The notes beneath the pieces were generated by a model. The model was not told the origin of the DNA. It did not search any database and saw only the letters and a list, made by a program, of their open reading frames with translations. From Klebsiella sp. BIGb0407 (lineage in GTDB: Bacteria > Pseudomonadota > Gammaproteobacteria > Enterobacterales > Enterobacteriaceae), in NCBI RefSeq assembly GCF_024807845.1, contig NZ_JANUEQ010000007.1:221386-285385 (forward strand): a stretch of 64,000 nt of DNA, in the 5' to 3' direction. Made by a program: the position numbers and the translations under genes. Below are positions 9,260 through 17,213 of the stretch, in pieces. Position 1 is the first letter of the stretch. Each line of letters opens with the position of its first letter.

Positions 9260-9691
9260 ATGACTATTCATAAGCAAGGCCAGGCACACTGGGAAGGTAA
9301 TATTAAACAGGGCAAAGGGACTATCTCCACCGAAAGCGGAGCCCTTGATAAACAGCCTTATGGGTTTAATACGCGATTTGAAGGTAAAGCCGGAACGAAC
9401 CCGGAAGAGCTGATCGGTGCTGCACACGCGGGATGCTTTTCCATGGCGCTGTCTCTGATGCTTGGTGAGGCAGGACATACGGCAGAAAGCATTGATACCG
9501 TGGCGATCGTTTCACTGGATAAAGTCGATGGTGGCTTTGCTATCAGCCAGGTTGAACTTAAAAGCAAAATCAAGCTTGCGGGAGTCGACGCCGAGGAATT
9601 TGATAAAATTATTCAGCAGGCCAAGGCGGGCTGCCCGGTATCAAAACTGCTGAATGCTAAAATCACGCTCAACTACCAGCTGGAAAATTAA
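9260..9691 (+). CDS. osmC: OsmC, osmotically inducible organic hydroperoxide peroxidase
   Basis: This 143-residue protein is nearly collinear with E. coli OsmC from its MTIHK start to its C-terminal LNYQL segment. The two redox cysteines are at Cys59 (AAHAGCF) and Cys125 (KAGCPVS). OsmC reduces organic hydroperoxides in the cytoplasm. ATG at 9260 follows a GGAGGAG site, whereas a longer in-frame extension upstream lacks one. It converges on cdaR and stands between the sugar-acid transporter and the gar genes as a single-gene unit. Confidence 0.95.
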   Translation: MTIHKQGQAHWEGNIKQGKGTISTESGALDKQPYGFNTRFEGKAGTNPEELIGAAHAGCFSMALSLMLGEAGHTAESIDTVAIVSLDKVDGGFAISQVELKSKIKLAGVDAEEFDKIIQQAKAGCPVSKLLNAKITLNYQLEN

Positions 9692-9705
9692 TTACTGAGC
9701 TATTG

Positions 9706-9728
9706 GGATGCCTGTTCTTCAGGCATCC
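9706..9728. terminator. Bidirectional hairpin between osmC and cdaR
   Basis: A perfect nine-base stem (GGATGCCTG/CAGGCATCC) with a five-base loop separates two convergent genes and could end transcripts from both sides. No long T-run follows on either strand. Confidence 0.55.
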
Positions 9729-9739
9729 ATCCACCGGCG

Positions 9740-10897
9740 TTATCTTTCTTTATCGAGCTGAAGCGCGACATAAAGCAGCAGCTTGTCATCGAGATTTTTC
9801 AGATCAAGGTCGGTTAATTCCGCGATGCGCGAGAGCCGGTACTCAAGGGTATTACGGTGAATAAACAGTGCCTTGGAAGTGGCTAGTGGCTGAAGATTAT
9901 GGTTAAACCAGGCCACCAGGGTACGGAGCAGTAAGCCGTTACTGTCCATAGCCTTCAGCTTGAGCAAGGGTCTTGAAAGTTCATCAGCCTGCCAGCCTTC
10001 ACGCAGCCCGTCGAGTAACACAGGTAACACCAAATCCTGATAGAAGTAGCAGCGTTTCTCCGGCATGCGCTGTTTGCCCACCCCGAGGGTAGTACAGGCG
10101 GTGCGATAGGAACGGGCGATACTGCCCTGACCGATAAAGTAGTTGCCCAGCGCGATACGAAAGCGTAGATGTCCCGCCTCTTGCATATTGGTTATCAGTT
10201 GCTCAACGCGGCGGCGGTGTTCTTCTTCGTCCCAACGGCCATGGGAATTCAGAGCGGGTTTTAGCACCACAATCTCGGTGAGTGAGATAATTGCCACCAG
10301 ATTATTACGCGCAGGTTTCATCAGGTTGGTTTGCAGCTGCTGTAGTTCTTCCATGGCGCTGTCAATGCCGAGCTGACCGCTGTCTATCTCAATAACGGCC
10401 ACGACGCGTGGCTGGGAGAGATCGATACCTAAGCGCTTAGCCCATTCCGTAAGGGCGGGGGTATGCTCCTCGGCATGAATCAAACTCATCACCAGTTCTT
10501 CTCTCAGGCGCGCATCCTGCGCCAGCAGATGCATCAGCCGCGCCTGCTCAAGCATCATTTCCGCGGTCATACAGACCAGCTCACCGTACTTACGCAGCGC
10601 TACAGGCTCACCGGTTAAGCCAATAACCCCGACTATCTCTCCCTCGAGTCTCAGGGGCAGGTTAATACCGGGTTTTACACCATGGAGGTTGCGGACGGCG
10701 GCGCCATCAATATCGACCACCCGCCCCTGAGAAAGGGCCAGCAGTGCCCCTTCATGCAACTCACCGATGCGATCCGGATCGCCGCTACCGATGATTTTGC
10801 CGCGGGCATCCATCACATTAATATTAGAGTCAATAATACGCATGGTACGCGCAACGATATCCTGCGCCATTCTGGAATCGAGGTGTAAAGCAGCCAT
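9740..10897 (-). CDS. cdaR: CdaR (SdaR), sugar-diacid regulator
   Basis: This 385-residue protein is collinear with E. coli CdaR. It has an N-terminal diacid-recognition (Diacid_rec) domain opening with a MAQDIVARTMRIID block, a central GGDEF-like region, and a C-terminal PucR-type helix-turn-helix (FIHRNTLEYRLSRIAELT). CdaR activates galactarate, glucarate and glycerate genes. The start follows GGAGGG. It lies downstream of garK on the same strand but behind a strong terminator, so it probably has its own promoter. In E. coli cdaR is far from garPLRK, and here it adjoins them. Confidence 0.95.
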   Translation of the reverse strand: MAALHLDSRMAQDIVARTMRIIDSNINVMDARGKIIGSGDPDRIGELHEGALLALSQGRVVDIDGAAVRNLHGVKPGINLPLRLEGEIVGVIGLTGEPVALRKYGELVCMTAEMMLEQARLMHLLAQDARLREELVMSLIHAEEHTPALTEWAKRLGIDLSQPRVVAVIEIDSGQLGIDSAMEELQQLQTNLMKPARNNLVAIISLTEIVVLKPALNSHGRWDEEEHRRRVEQLITNMQEAGHLRFRIALGNYFIGQGSIARSYRTACTTLGVGKQRMPEKRCYFYQDLVLPVLLDGLREGWQADELSRPLLKLKAMDSNGLLLRTLVAWFNHNLQPLATSKALFIHRNTLEYRLSRIAELTDLDLKNLDDKLLLYVALQLDKER

Positions 10898-10999
10898 AGA
10901 CCCTCCGGGTTATATAACTAAGATAAAAAAGATTTTATCCCTTTGCATGCGCTAATTGCGTACAGGCCACAGTTATCTGTCAAATTGAGACTGTGCCCC

Positions 11000-11035
11000 A
11001 AGAAAATCACCCAGGCAGCAAGGCTGGCTGGGTGA
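11000..11035 (-). terminator. Rho-independent terminator of garLRK
   Basis: On the minus strand a perfect stem (arms TCACCCAG plus CCAGC or GCTGC) is followed by TTTTCTT, about 35 bases after the garK stop. This is a canonical intrinsic terminator that isolates cdaR from the gar operon. Confidence 0.8.
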
Positions 11036-11069
11036 GGGGTCAGGAGCAATTAACGCTCATCCTTATTCG

Positions 11070-12275
11070 CTAATTCTCTGGCAGTGATTCCAACGATTTT
11101 GCTGATAACGGGGTGGGATGCGCCGGCGGTGCGATATCCAGCAACATGCCTATTTTTATCATGGCTGCCACGTTGCGTGCCGTGCGGTAGATGTTATCTG
11201 GTGCGCCGCTGAACGCTTCTTCCCGGGTCGATATAGCCGAAAGTACGCTGAAAATCGCATCGATACCATGCTGATAGACCACGTCAACATCGGGATGTAA
11301 GCTGCCGGCAATGACGATAACCGGCTTATCGTACTTTTTAGCAATATCGGCCACGCCAATAGGCACTTTGCCATTAATGCTTTGACTGTCTAAACGACCT
11401 TCCCCGGTGATAACCAGAGTACAATCCTGGATCTGCTCTTCAAGATGTAGCGCCTGGGTGACTACCTCAATACCGCGACGTAAATCCGCGTTAAGAAAGA
11501 CTTTCAGCGTCGCACCCATGCCACCGGCAGCGCCTGTGCCAGGGGCGTGCTTAACATCAATATCAAAACTGCGGGCAATGACATCCGCATAATGCTCCAG
11601 ATTCTTATCCAGAGTGGTAATCATCTCTTCCGTTGCCCCTTTCTGCGGACCAAATATCCGCGAAGCTCCGTGAGGACCAATCAGTGGATTAGTGACATCA
11701 CAGGCGACCCGAACGGTACAGGCAGCAAGGCGAGGGTCAAGACTGCTGATATCAATCCGTTTAAGCAGATTCAGGCTACCGCCACCGGGGCTGAGTTCCT
11801 GGCCATCAGAGTCAAGAAAGCGTACCCCGAGCGCCTGCATCATCCCGACACCGGCGTCATTAGTCGCGCTGCCGCCAATACCGATGATGATACTTTTTGC
11901 CCCATGATTTAAGGCCTGAGCAATCAGTTCTCCGGTACCATAGGAGGTCGTCAGTAAAGGATCCCGCTTGTCATGGGGCACCAGAGCCAGACCGCTGGCG
12001 GCCGCCATTTCTATAAATGCAGTGTGGCCATCTCCGGATAGCCCCCATACTGCATCAACTTTTGTGTTAAGCGGGCCGGTGACACGCGCGTGATACTCTT
12101 TACCTTGAGTCGCCGCAATCATCGCCTCGACCGTACCTTCACCACCATCAGCGAGAGGAACCCTCACATAACGTGCGTCCGGGAATATTTCCCGAAAACC
12201 TTTTTCAATAACTTTCGCGACATCTGGAGCCGAAAGGCTCTCTTTATAAGAGTCTGGGGCGATTACGATTTTCAT
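11070..12275 (-). CDS. garK: Glycerate 2-kinase GarK
   Basis: This 401-residue member of the GckA/GarK glycerate kinase family opens with MKIVIAPDSYKESLSA, carries the glycine-rich IGIGGSATNDAG and GTGAAGGMG segments, and matches E. coli GarK throughout. It phosphorylates the glycerate produced by GarR, giving 2-phosphoglycerate. It is about twenty residues longer than the usual 381, owing to a Pro/Ser-rich tail (after GMLLDIAPP) that looks non-conserved. It is the last gene of garL-garR-garK, 84 bases after garR. Confidence 0.93.
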   Translation of the reverse strand: MKIVIAPDSYKESLSAPDVAKVIEKGFREIFPDARYVRVPLADGGEGTVEAMIAATQGKEYHARVTGPLNTKVDAVWGLSGDGHTAFIEMAAASGLALVPHDKRDPLLTTSYGTGELIAQALNHGAKSIIIGIGGSATNDAGVGMMQALGVRFLDSDGQELSPGGGSLNLLKRIDISSLDPRLAACTVRVACDVTNPLIGPHGASRIFGPQKGATEEMITTLDKNLEHYADVIARSFDIDVKHAPGTGAAGGMGATLKVFLNADLRRGIEVVTQALHLEEQIQDCTLVITGEGRLDSQSINGKVPIGVADIAKKYDKPVIVIAGSLHPDVDVVYQHGIDAIFSVLSAISTREEAFSGAPDNIYRTARNVAAMIKIGMLLDIAPPAHPTPLSAKSLESLPEN

Positions 12276-12359
12276 AGTTATTAACCTAACGAATCATACG
12301 GCTGAGGCTCTTGTTTATGAGTTAGCCCGGTCGGTATCTCTGAGCGAGCTAATAGTCAA

Positions 12360-13250
12360 TTAACGAGAGATTTCAACCTGAGCTAATTTCTCGTAATAAC
12401 AGGCTAATGCACTATGATCGGCTTGACCCAGTCCATCAACGCGCAGGGCATGCATCATCTCCATCACGGAAGCCGTTAGCGGCAGCTGGGCTCCGATACC
12501 ATGAGAGGTGTCGAGGGCATTAGCTAAATCTTTGATATGCAGATCGACTCGGAAACCCGGCTTAAAATTACGATCCATCACCATCGGGGCTTTGGCTTCT
12601 AATACTGTGCTCCCCGCCAGACCGCCGCGAATCGCCTGGAAGACTAAATCAGGGTTTACTCCGGCCTTGGTGGCAAGGGTCAGGGCTTCAGACATGGCGG
12701 CAATATTAACCGCGACAATAATCTGATTGGCTAACTTGGTAACGTTGCCCGCGCCAATATCACCTGTATGAACCACTGAACCCGCCATCGCTTTGAGAAG
12801 CGCCTGGTGTTTATCAAATATAGCCTTATCTCCACCGACCATGACTGACAGCGTCCCTTCGATAGCTTTTGGCTCTCCGCCGCTCACCGGGGCATCCAGC
12901 ATATCGATACCTTTCTCTTTAAGCGCATCGTGGATCTCACGACTTGCCAGAGGAGAAATAGAACTCATATCAATCAATACGCTACCCGGTCTGGCACCTT
13001 CAATAACCCCATTTTTACCCAGTACCACCGCTTTCACTTCTGGCGAATTAGGCAGCATGGTGATAACCACATCGCACAGCTCAGCAATCTCTTTGGGAGA
13101 AGAGGCTTTTTGGGCGCCCAGTGCAGCCAGCTCGTCCGCCGCTTCTGCATTATGGCTGGAAACGACAATGTCGTAGCCCGCTTTCAGAAGATTTTTGCTC
13201 ATCGGTTTGCCCATAATGCCCAGGCCAATAAAACCCACTTTTGTTGTCAT
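12360..13250 (-). CDS. garR: Tartronate semialdehyde reductase GarR
   Basis: This 296-residue member of the beta-hydroxyacid dehydrogenase family has a Rossmann motif GFIGLGIMG at residues 6-14, a substrate-binding DAPVSGGE segment near 119-126, and catalytic Lys172 (NVTKLANQ). It reduces tartronate semialdehyde to glycerate. The start is set at ATG 13250 by alignment to E. coli GarR (MT-KVGFIG). A start seven codons earlier is possible, but GAGAG sits properly before 13250. It is the second gene of the gar operon. Confidence 0.94.
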   Translation of the reverse strand: MTTKVGFIGLGIMGKPMSKNLLKAGYDIVVSSHNAEAADELAALGAQKASSPKEIAELCDVVITMLPNSPEVKAVVLGKNGVIEGARPGSVLIDMSSISPLASREIHDALKEKGIDMLDAPVSGGEPKAIEGTLSVMVGGDKAIFDKHQALLKAMAGSVVHTGDIGAGNVTKLANQIIVAVNIAAMSEALTLATKAGVNPDLVFQAIRGGLAGSTVLEAKAPMVMDRNFKPGFRVDLHIKDLANALDTSHGIGAQLPLTASVMEMMHALRVDGLGQADHSALACYYEKLAQVEISR

Positions 13251-13274
13251 AATCTGCTCTCTCAATGGCAATAA

Positions 13275-14045
13275 TTATTTCTTGAAGGTGTCTGAAAGTT
13301 TTTGGCTTGCTGCGCGAAATAGCCCTAAGTCACTGCCGACGGCCACAAAGGTAGCACCCCACTCCAGGTAGCGACGGGCATCTGCCTCAACGGGAGCTAA
13401 GATGCCGCTCGGTTTACCCTGGGCTTTAGCGCGCGCAAAAATATGCCTGATGGCCTGTTGAACCTCAGGATGCCCGGCATTACCCAGATGGCCCAGGGCG
13501 GCTGCCAAATCACTTGGCCCGACAAAAATGCCGTCCACACCCTCGGTGGCGGCAATACTATCAATATTATCGAGACCGGCCTGGCTCTCTATCTGAACCA
13601 GAATGGAGATGTTTTTATCCGACTGGGCAAAGTAGTCCGGCACGGTGCCAAACATATTGGCGCGGTGGGAAACGGATACGCCGCGGACCCCCAGCGGCGG
13701 ATAGCGCGTTGCGGCTACCGCCAGACGGGCCTCTTCATCGGTTTCAACAAAGGGGATGAGAAAATTGTAGAAACCGATATCTAACAGGCGTTTCATAATC
13801 ACCGCATCGTTGGTCGGTACTCTGACTACCGGCGCGCTAACGCTACCTTTTAGCGCCATCAACTGGGGAATAAAGGTCGAGATATCATTTGGCGCGTGCT
13901 CACCATCCAGCACTAACCAGTCAAAACCCGCCAGGCCTAACACTTCGGTGCTAATCGGGCTGGCAAGAGCCGACCAGCAGCCGATCTGGACCTGATGTGC
14001 GGCCAGCGCCGCTTTGAATTTATTGGGGAAAATATCGTTACTCAT
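13275..14045 (-). CDS. garL: 5-keto-4-deoxy-D-glucarate aldolase GarL
   Basis: This 256-residue HpcH/HpaI-family aldolase is nearly identical in layout to E. coli GarL (also 256). The catalytic base His50 lies in LDGEHAPND, and metal- and substrate-binding residues are found in VQIES and FVGPSDLA. It cleaves 5-keto-4-deoxyglucarate to pyruvate and tartronate semialdehyde, which GarR and GarK then process. In E. coli the first gene of this operon is the permease garP. Here garL is first and no garP is present upstream. Confidence 0.95.
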   Translation of the reverse strand: MSNDIFPNKFKAALAAHQVQIGCWSALASPISTEVLGLAGFDWLVLDGEHAPNDISTFIPQLMALKGSVSAPVVRVPTNDAVIMKRLLDIGFYNFLIPFVETDEEARLAVAATRYPPLGVRGVSVSHRANMFGTVPDYFAQSDKNISILVQIESQAGLDNIDSIAATEGVDGIFVGPSDLAAALGHLGNAGHPEVQQAIRHIFARAKAQGKPSGILAPVEADARRYLEWGATFVAVGSDLGLFRAASQKLSDTFKK

Positions 14046-14582
14046 CCAGGTTACCTTTATCTATTTCCGTCATGTCATACGCCTTATGTCACTGACAGTA
14101 AACGTGCGGCACACCCCGCAAACGGGCAGATTATTATTTACCGCTGTTATCATTATTACCGTCGTTATCCTGGGGATATAAATGCGTTGTTCTGATAACG
14201 AAGTAAGAAGATATTCATTACTGGCACGGCTATTGTTCAATTAAGTTTAAACATTCAGCCTGGGGTGGTCACTGGGCAAACATCTAGCATTAGCGCAAGA
14301 GGGAAGAATATTATTGTGCATATGCAGTATGAGGAGGGGGAGCAGCCACATTTCTTTGCGGTTGGATCTGCACAGGTATCAATAACCTGATACCCTGGCG
14401 GTTTCTTCACCGCTAAGCGGGGTTGGCCAGGGTGATATTTTCGTTCTGACGGGCTTTATCTGTAGTAAAACCTCTCCATGAGTTACCTGTAAACAACCAA
14501 CGACAGGATTGACGTGCTCGTCATTTTTCGATTAAAATTACAGCAACTTTAACATCATGTAATCGAAACTGAGGAGGTACAT
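14046..14582. promoter_or_regulatory. 537-bp intergenic region between garL and the small-protein/GNAT unit
   Basis: No convincing gene is present. It must carry the garL promoter (minus strand). A compound hairpin closes with CCCTGGC near 14391 and GCCAGGG near 14430 around an inner hairpin GCGGT/ACCGC, and may be a terminator or attenuator. The right end carries the promoter of the 14583 unit. Confidence 0.45.
14509..14538 (+). promoter_or_regulatory. Sigma-70 promoter for small protein/GNAT operon
   Basis: TTGACG at 14509-14514 and TAAAAT at 14533-14538 are separated by 18 bases, about 45 bases before the start codon of the 52-residue gene. Both hexamers are close to consensus. Confidence 0.6.
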
Positions 14583-14741
14583 GTGGCAATTACAAGTAGT
14601 ATGTTTGGCCGTACTATCCTGACCGGTAAAGATGCCGAGCAAATGCTCAAACAAATGAGTCAATCTAAGCCTAACGAAAATGCTCAACGTTCGTTACAGG
14701 ATGCACGAGCCTTACGTCAAAAAATGGCTAAACGCGGCTAA
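14583..14741 (+). CDS. 52-residue protein coupled to GNAT acetyltransferase (possible antitoxin)
   Basis: GTG at 14583 is preceded by a very strong GAGGAGGT site and opens a 52-codon gene. An ATG two bases earlier is out of frame and stops after 13 codons. The protein is hydrophilic, starts AITSSMFGRTILTGKDAE and has a basic helical end (ARALRQKMAKRG). The acetyltransferase gene begins about 30 bases later, on the same transcript. A short charged protein just upstream of a TacT-like acetyltransferase suggests an antitoxin or regulatory partner, but it lacks the ribbon-helix-helix size and pattern of TacA. Function is unproven. Confidence 0.6.
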   Translation: MAITSSMFGRTILTGKDAEQMLKQMSQSKPNENAQRSLQDARALRQKMAKRG

Positions 14742-14770
14742 CCAAAATTTAGGACAGGTTGCCAGGTAAA

Positions 14771-15349
14771 ATGGACGAAGTGATGCAACCTGATCTACAG
14801 ATCCTGCCTTTAAACCAATTCCATACCCATAAACGATTTAGTAGCGGCGCCGAAGAGTTTCAGCCGCTTAAAACGTTTCTTCAGCAAGATGCATTATTAT
14901 TCCAGGACGGGTGTATAGCGCAGACTTATGTTGTTGTAGATGACAATGTAAGAGAAGACAAAGGTATTCCTCAGTGTAGCTTCCCTTACAAGATTCTAGG
15001 ATATATTACACTCACCTGTAGCCAGGTTAACTTGAAAGAGTACGACTTAGGTGACTGTGCGCGAGCAGAAAGATACGAGTTTCTACCGGCTATAAAAATT
15101 GCACGTTTGGCTGTTGATTCAAAAAGTAGAGCCAGCGGTATCGGCTCAATATTGTTTGGGCATGCCCTGTTAATGGCGTTGGATGATATAAGGCCTATGG
15201 TTGGCTGCAGATTCTTAATAACTGATGCAAAACAGGGTGCGATAGATTTTTATCATAAACAAGGAATGGAGCTGCTCGATACTGATGAAAATAAAACAGC
15301 AGATCACCCAATCATGTTTATTGATCTTTTTACGTTACTAGAAAATTAA
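14771..15349 (+). CDS. GNAT-family N-acetyltransferase (TacT-like?)
   Basis: A GCN5-related acetyltransferase of about 192 residues. The core motif KIARLAVDSKSRASGIGSIL contains the Gly-rich acetyl-CoA loop, here with only part of the usual Q/RxxGxG/A pattern. It is followed by FYHKQGMELL, the beta-strand and helix before the active-site tyrosine region. ARLAVD plus a C-terminal FY-x-x-x-G-hydrophobic block is also characteristic of TacT/AtaT-type tRNA-acetylating toxins. The start is probably ATG 14771, with TTG at 14759 as the alternative. It follows the 52-residue gene by about 30 bases. Confidence 0.75.
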   Translation: MDEVMQPDLQILPLNQFHTHKRFSSGAEEFQPLKTFLQQDALLFQDGCIAQTYVVVDDNVREDKGIPQCSFPYKILGYITLTCSQVNLKEYDLGDCARAERYEFLPAIKIARLAVDSKSRASGIGSILFGHALLMALDDIRPMVGCRFLITDAKQGAIDFYHKQGMELLDTDENKTADHPIMFIDLFTLLEN

Positions 15350-15393
15350 TATTTTCAATATAATTTCAATTCCCTTTACCAAAAATAGTACGA

Positions 15394-15425
15394 AAATTAA
15401 GTCGTTTACGAGCGGCTTTTTTTAC
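15394..15425 (+). terminator. Intrinsic terminator after GNAT gene
   Basis: A short stem (AAGTCG/CGGCTT, one G-U pair) is followed by a run of seven T residues, about 45 bases after the stop. Confidence 0.65.
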
Positions 15426-15561
15426 GCCTGAAATTTTGGGTTCATACATCAGCTCAAGCAGCGAAATTAAGCTCGATCGATTTTACAGGTTATTCCTAAA
15501 GCATCCCATTAGCATCCTGTGCAATGCTTAGTCTTGTACACAGCAAATGAGGATATTTATT

Positions 15562-15918
15562 ATGAAAAAAACTATCATCGCATTATCGGCAATTCTGTTA
15601 GCTGCTCCAGTGTTTGCCGCTACCACACATGCAACCGATGAGACTGTGGCTGAAGCACATAAGAACGCCAACACTGCGAAGGAAAAACTCCATCAGGCGC
15701 AGAATGAAGGCGAAGAGCTTAAACTTAAATCCAAGCATGCTGCTGAAGGAACAAGTGATTCCACCACCAGCAAAATCAGTGAAGGATCGCAGAAGGCCTG
15801 GCATTCAACCAAAGAAGGTACTGAAAAGGGTTGGAACGCAACCAAAGAGGGTGCTGAAAAAGGCTGGAATGCAACAAAAGAAGAGGCTGGTGAATTAAAA
15901 AAGAAAGCGACTGAATAA
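15562..15918 (+). CDS. Small periplasmic protein with 11-residue LEA-like repeats
   Basis: This 118-residue protein has a clear signal peptide (cleavage after APVFA, about residue 19). The mature part is very hydrophilic and Lys/Glu/Ala-rich, and ends with three tandem 11-residue units of the form KxWxxTKEGxE. This pattern resembles LEA-like or amphipathic helical stress proteins. The start at ATG 15562 follows GAGGAT, while an ATG five codons earlier has no site. It is monocistronic. The specific function is unknown, and protection under desiccation or osmotic stress is only suggested by the repeat type. Confidence 0.75.
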   Translation: MKKTIIALSAILLAAPVFAATTHATDETVAEAHKNANTAKEKLHQAQNEGEELKLKSKHAAEGTSDSTTSKISEGSQKAWHSTKEGTEKGWNATKEGAEKGWNATKEEAGELKKKATE

Positions 15919-15985
15919 CACTCATCCTTAACCCTGTATTCGACATATACGCTCGTTTTCTTTCGTTCTTTTTTGTACCGTCAAG

Positions 15986-16011
15986 TGAGCCACCTGAAGC
16001 AAGGTGGCTCA
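15986..16011. terminator. Hairpin between convergent repeat-protein and HigA-like genes
   Basis: A perfect ten-base stem (TGAGCCACCT/AGGTGGCTCA) with a six-base loop lies between two convergent genes. No T-run follows. Confidence 0.55.
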
Positions 16012-16019
16012 TTGCTGAG

Positions 16020-16376
16020 TTAAAGAAACCACTCTGGTTTTACCCCAACACGAGCAGAGAGTGCCTTAATGTGGGTAATAGTTAATGAGCGCTTGCCTGA
16101 TAATGTCTGGCTTACTAGTGATTTAGAGCCAATCTCCTCTTTCAGGTCGGCGTATGACAAATTGTACTGGTCAATCAAAGTGCGCAGTAGCGCAACACCT
16201 ACCGGCATCTCTGAGATAGCTTTATTAAAATCAGCGAAACGATCGCTATTATCCTCATAGTCCGCAATTTTGCTCGCCAGGAAGTCAATGAGCGGGTTCT
16301 CATCGTCGTTCTCGATCAGGTAGTCAACCAGTGCCAGTGCTTCACGGTAATCATTCCCGGACGAACAAACTCTCAA
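16020..16376 (-). CDS. HigA-type antitoxin / XRE regulator without a visible toxin
   Basis: About 118 residues resembling E. coli HigA (YgjM). The middle part (YREALALVDYLIENDDENPL) is followed by a Cro/C1 helix-turn-helix near the C-terminus (DLKEEIGSKSLVSQTLSGKRSLT). The proposed start is TTG at 16376, seven bases after AGGAG. The only earlier in-frame start is TTG at 16397, with no ribosome-binding site. Relative to HigA the N-terminus is shortened by roughly ten residues. In higBA the RelE-like toxin precedes the antitoxin, but no such gene lies in the 390 bases upstream. It may be an orphan antitoxin or a free-standing regulator. Confidence 0.65.
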   Translation of the reverse strand: MRVCSSGNDYREALALVDYLIENDDENPLIDFLASKIADYEDNSDRFADFNKAISEMPVGVALLRTLIDQYNLSYADLKEEIGSKSLVSQTLSGKRSLTITHIKALSARVGVKPEWFL

Positions 16377-16767
16377 ATTATTTTCTCCTGTATCCAAAAC
16401 CTACCCTTTATCCACCTTTATCAGGCAAGATTCTGGGGGGACGGGGTGTGTCTCATCAATCTTTCATGTGATCGCACAATCAAAATTGGGTTAATGATTT
16501 CAATAGCATTAAATTCCATAAAAATAAACAATTGCATCATTATTTGTCTGGTTTTTTATAAATTAAATTTATTTAATTTCACATTTAACTCTGTTTTAAG
16601 AATTTAAACAAAAACCAATATGCGGTATTTTTTGATCTCCAGGTCAATGAGAGACAATTTTAATCAAAGTGAGTTATTAGCCACTCATCCGATCCCCTAT
16701 ACTCAGCGCATCATCTTACAGAGCCTGATGATATCGACTAAAAAGAACAACATTAAGGGGTGATGTT
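16377..16767. promoter_or_regulatory. 391-bp AT-rich intergenic region between HigA-like gene and chbB
   Basis: No gene is seen, including no remnant of a HigB toxin. The region must hold the chb promoter and operators. I did not find a site that convincingly matches CRP, NagC or ChbR consensus, although TGTGATCGCACA near 16467 is a shortened CRP-like palindrome. Confidence 0.35.
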
Positions 16768-17082
16768 ATGGAGAAAAAAAATATTTATCTGTTTTGTTCC
16801 GCAGGGATGTCGACCTCGCTTTTGGTGTCGAAAATGCGTGCTCAGGCAGAGAAGTACAAGGTTCCGGTAGTGATAGAGGCTTTTTCAGAGACCTTCGTCA
16901 GTGAAAAAGGTGAACAGGCAGATGTGATTATGCTGGGGCCACAAATTGGCTATATGCTGCCAGAATTTCAGCGCCTGCTACCAAATAAACCGGTAGAGGT
17001 TATCGACTCCGCGCTTTATGGCAAGATAGACGGACTCGGCGTGTTGAAAGCCGCCGTCGCGATGCTTAAAAAAGAAAAATAG
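16768..17082 (+). CDS. chbB: PTS N,N'-diacetylchitobiose-specific IIB component ChbB
   Basis: This 104-residue lactose/cellobiose-family IIB protein carries the phospho-cysteine Cys10 in the loop [12 protein letters not shown]. It receives phosphate from ChbA and passes it to chitobiose during uptake through ChbC. AAGGGG is placed eight bases before the ATG. It is the first gene of chbBCARFG, the same order as in E. coli. Confidence 0.93.
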   Translation: MEKKNIYLFCSAGMSTSLLVSKMRAQAEKYKVPVVIEAFSETFVSEKGEQADVIMLGPQIGYMLPEFQRLLPNKPVEVIDSALYGKIDGLGVLKAAVAMLKKEK

Positions 17083-17213
17083 AAATGCTGATTATTTAAA
17101 CCGGAAAGTCAATTAAGGCGATTGCTTTTTGGTTTAATTGTTTATCGAAAATAAAAATAATTCCATACGAATATCGTAACCCTACACTTATAATATTGAT
17201 AAGGTGTTTTTCT

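Noticed and set aside
8921..9478. 185-codon open frame on the minus strand across the last ATPase and osmC
   Set aside because: It lies antisense to two well-supported genes, has no ribosome-binding site and no recognisable product.
16460..16480. CRP site TGTGATCGCACA upstream of chbB
   Set aside because: The two half-sites are closer than the N6 spacing of a CRP site and it lies nearly 300 bases from the gene.
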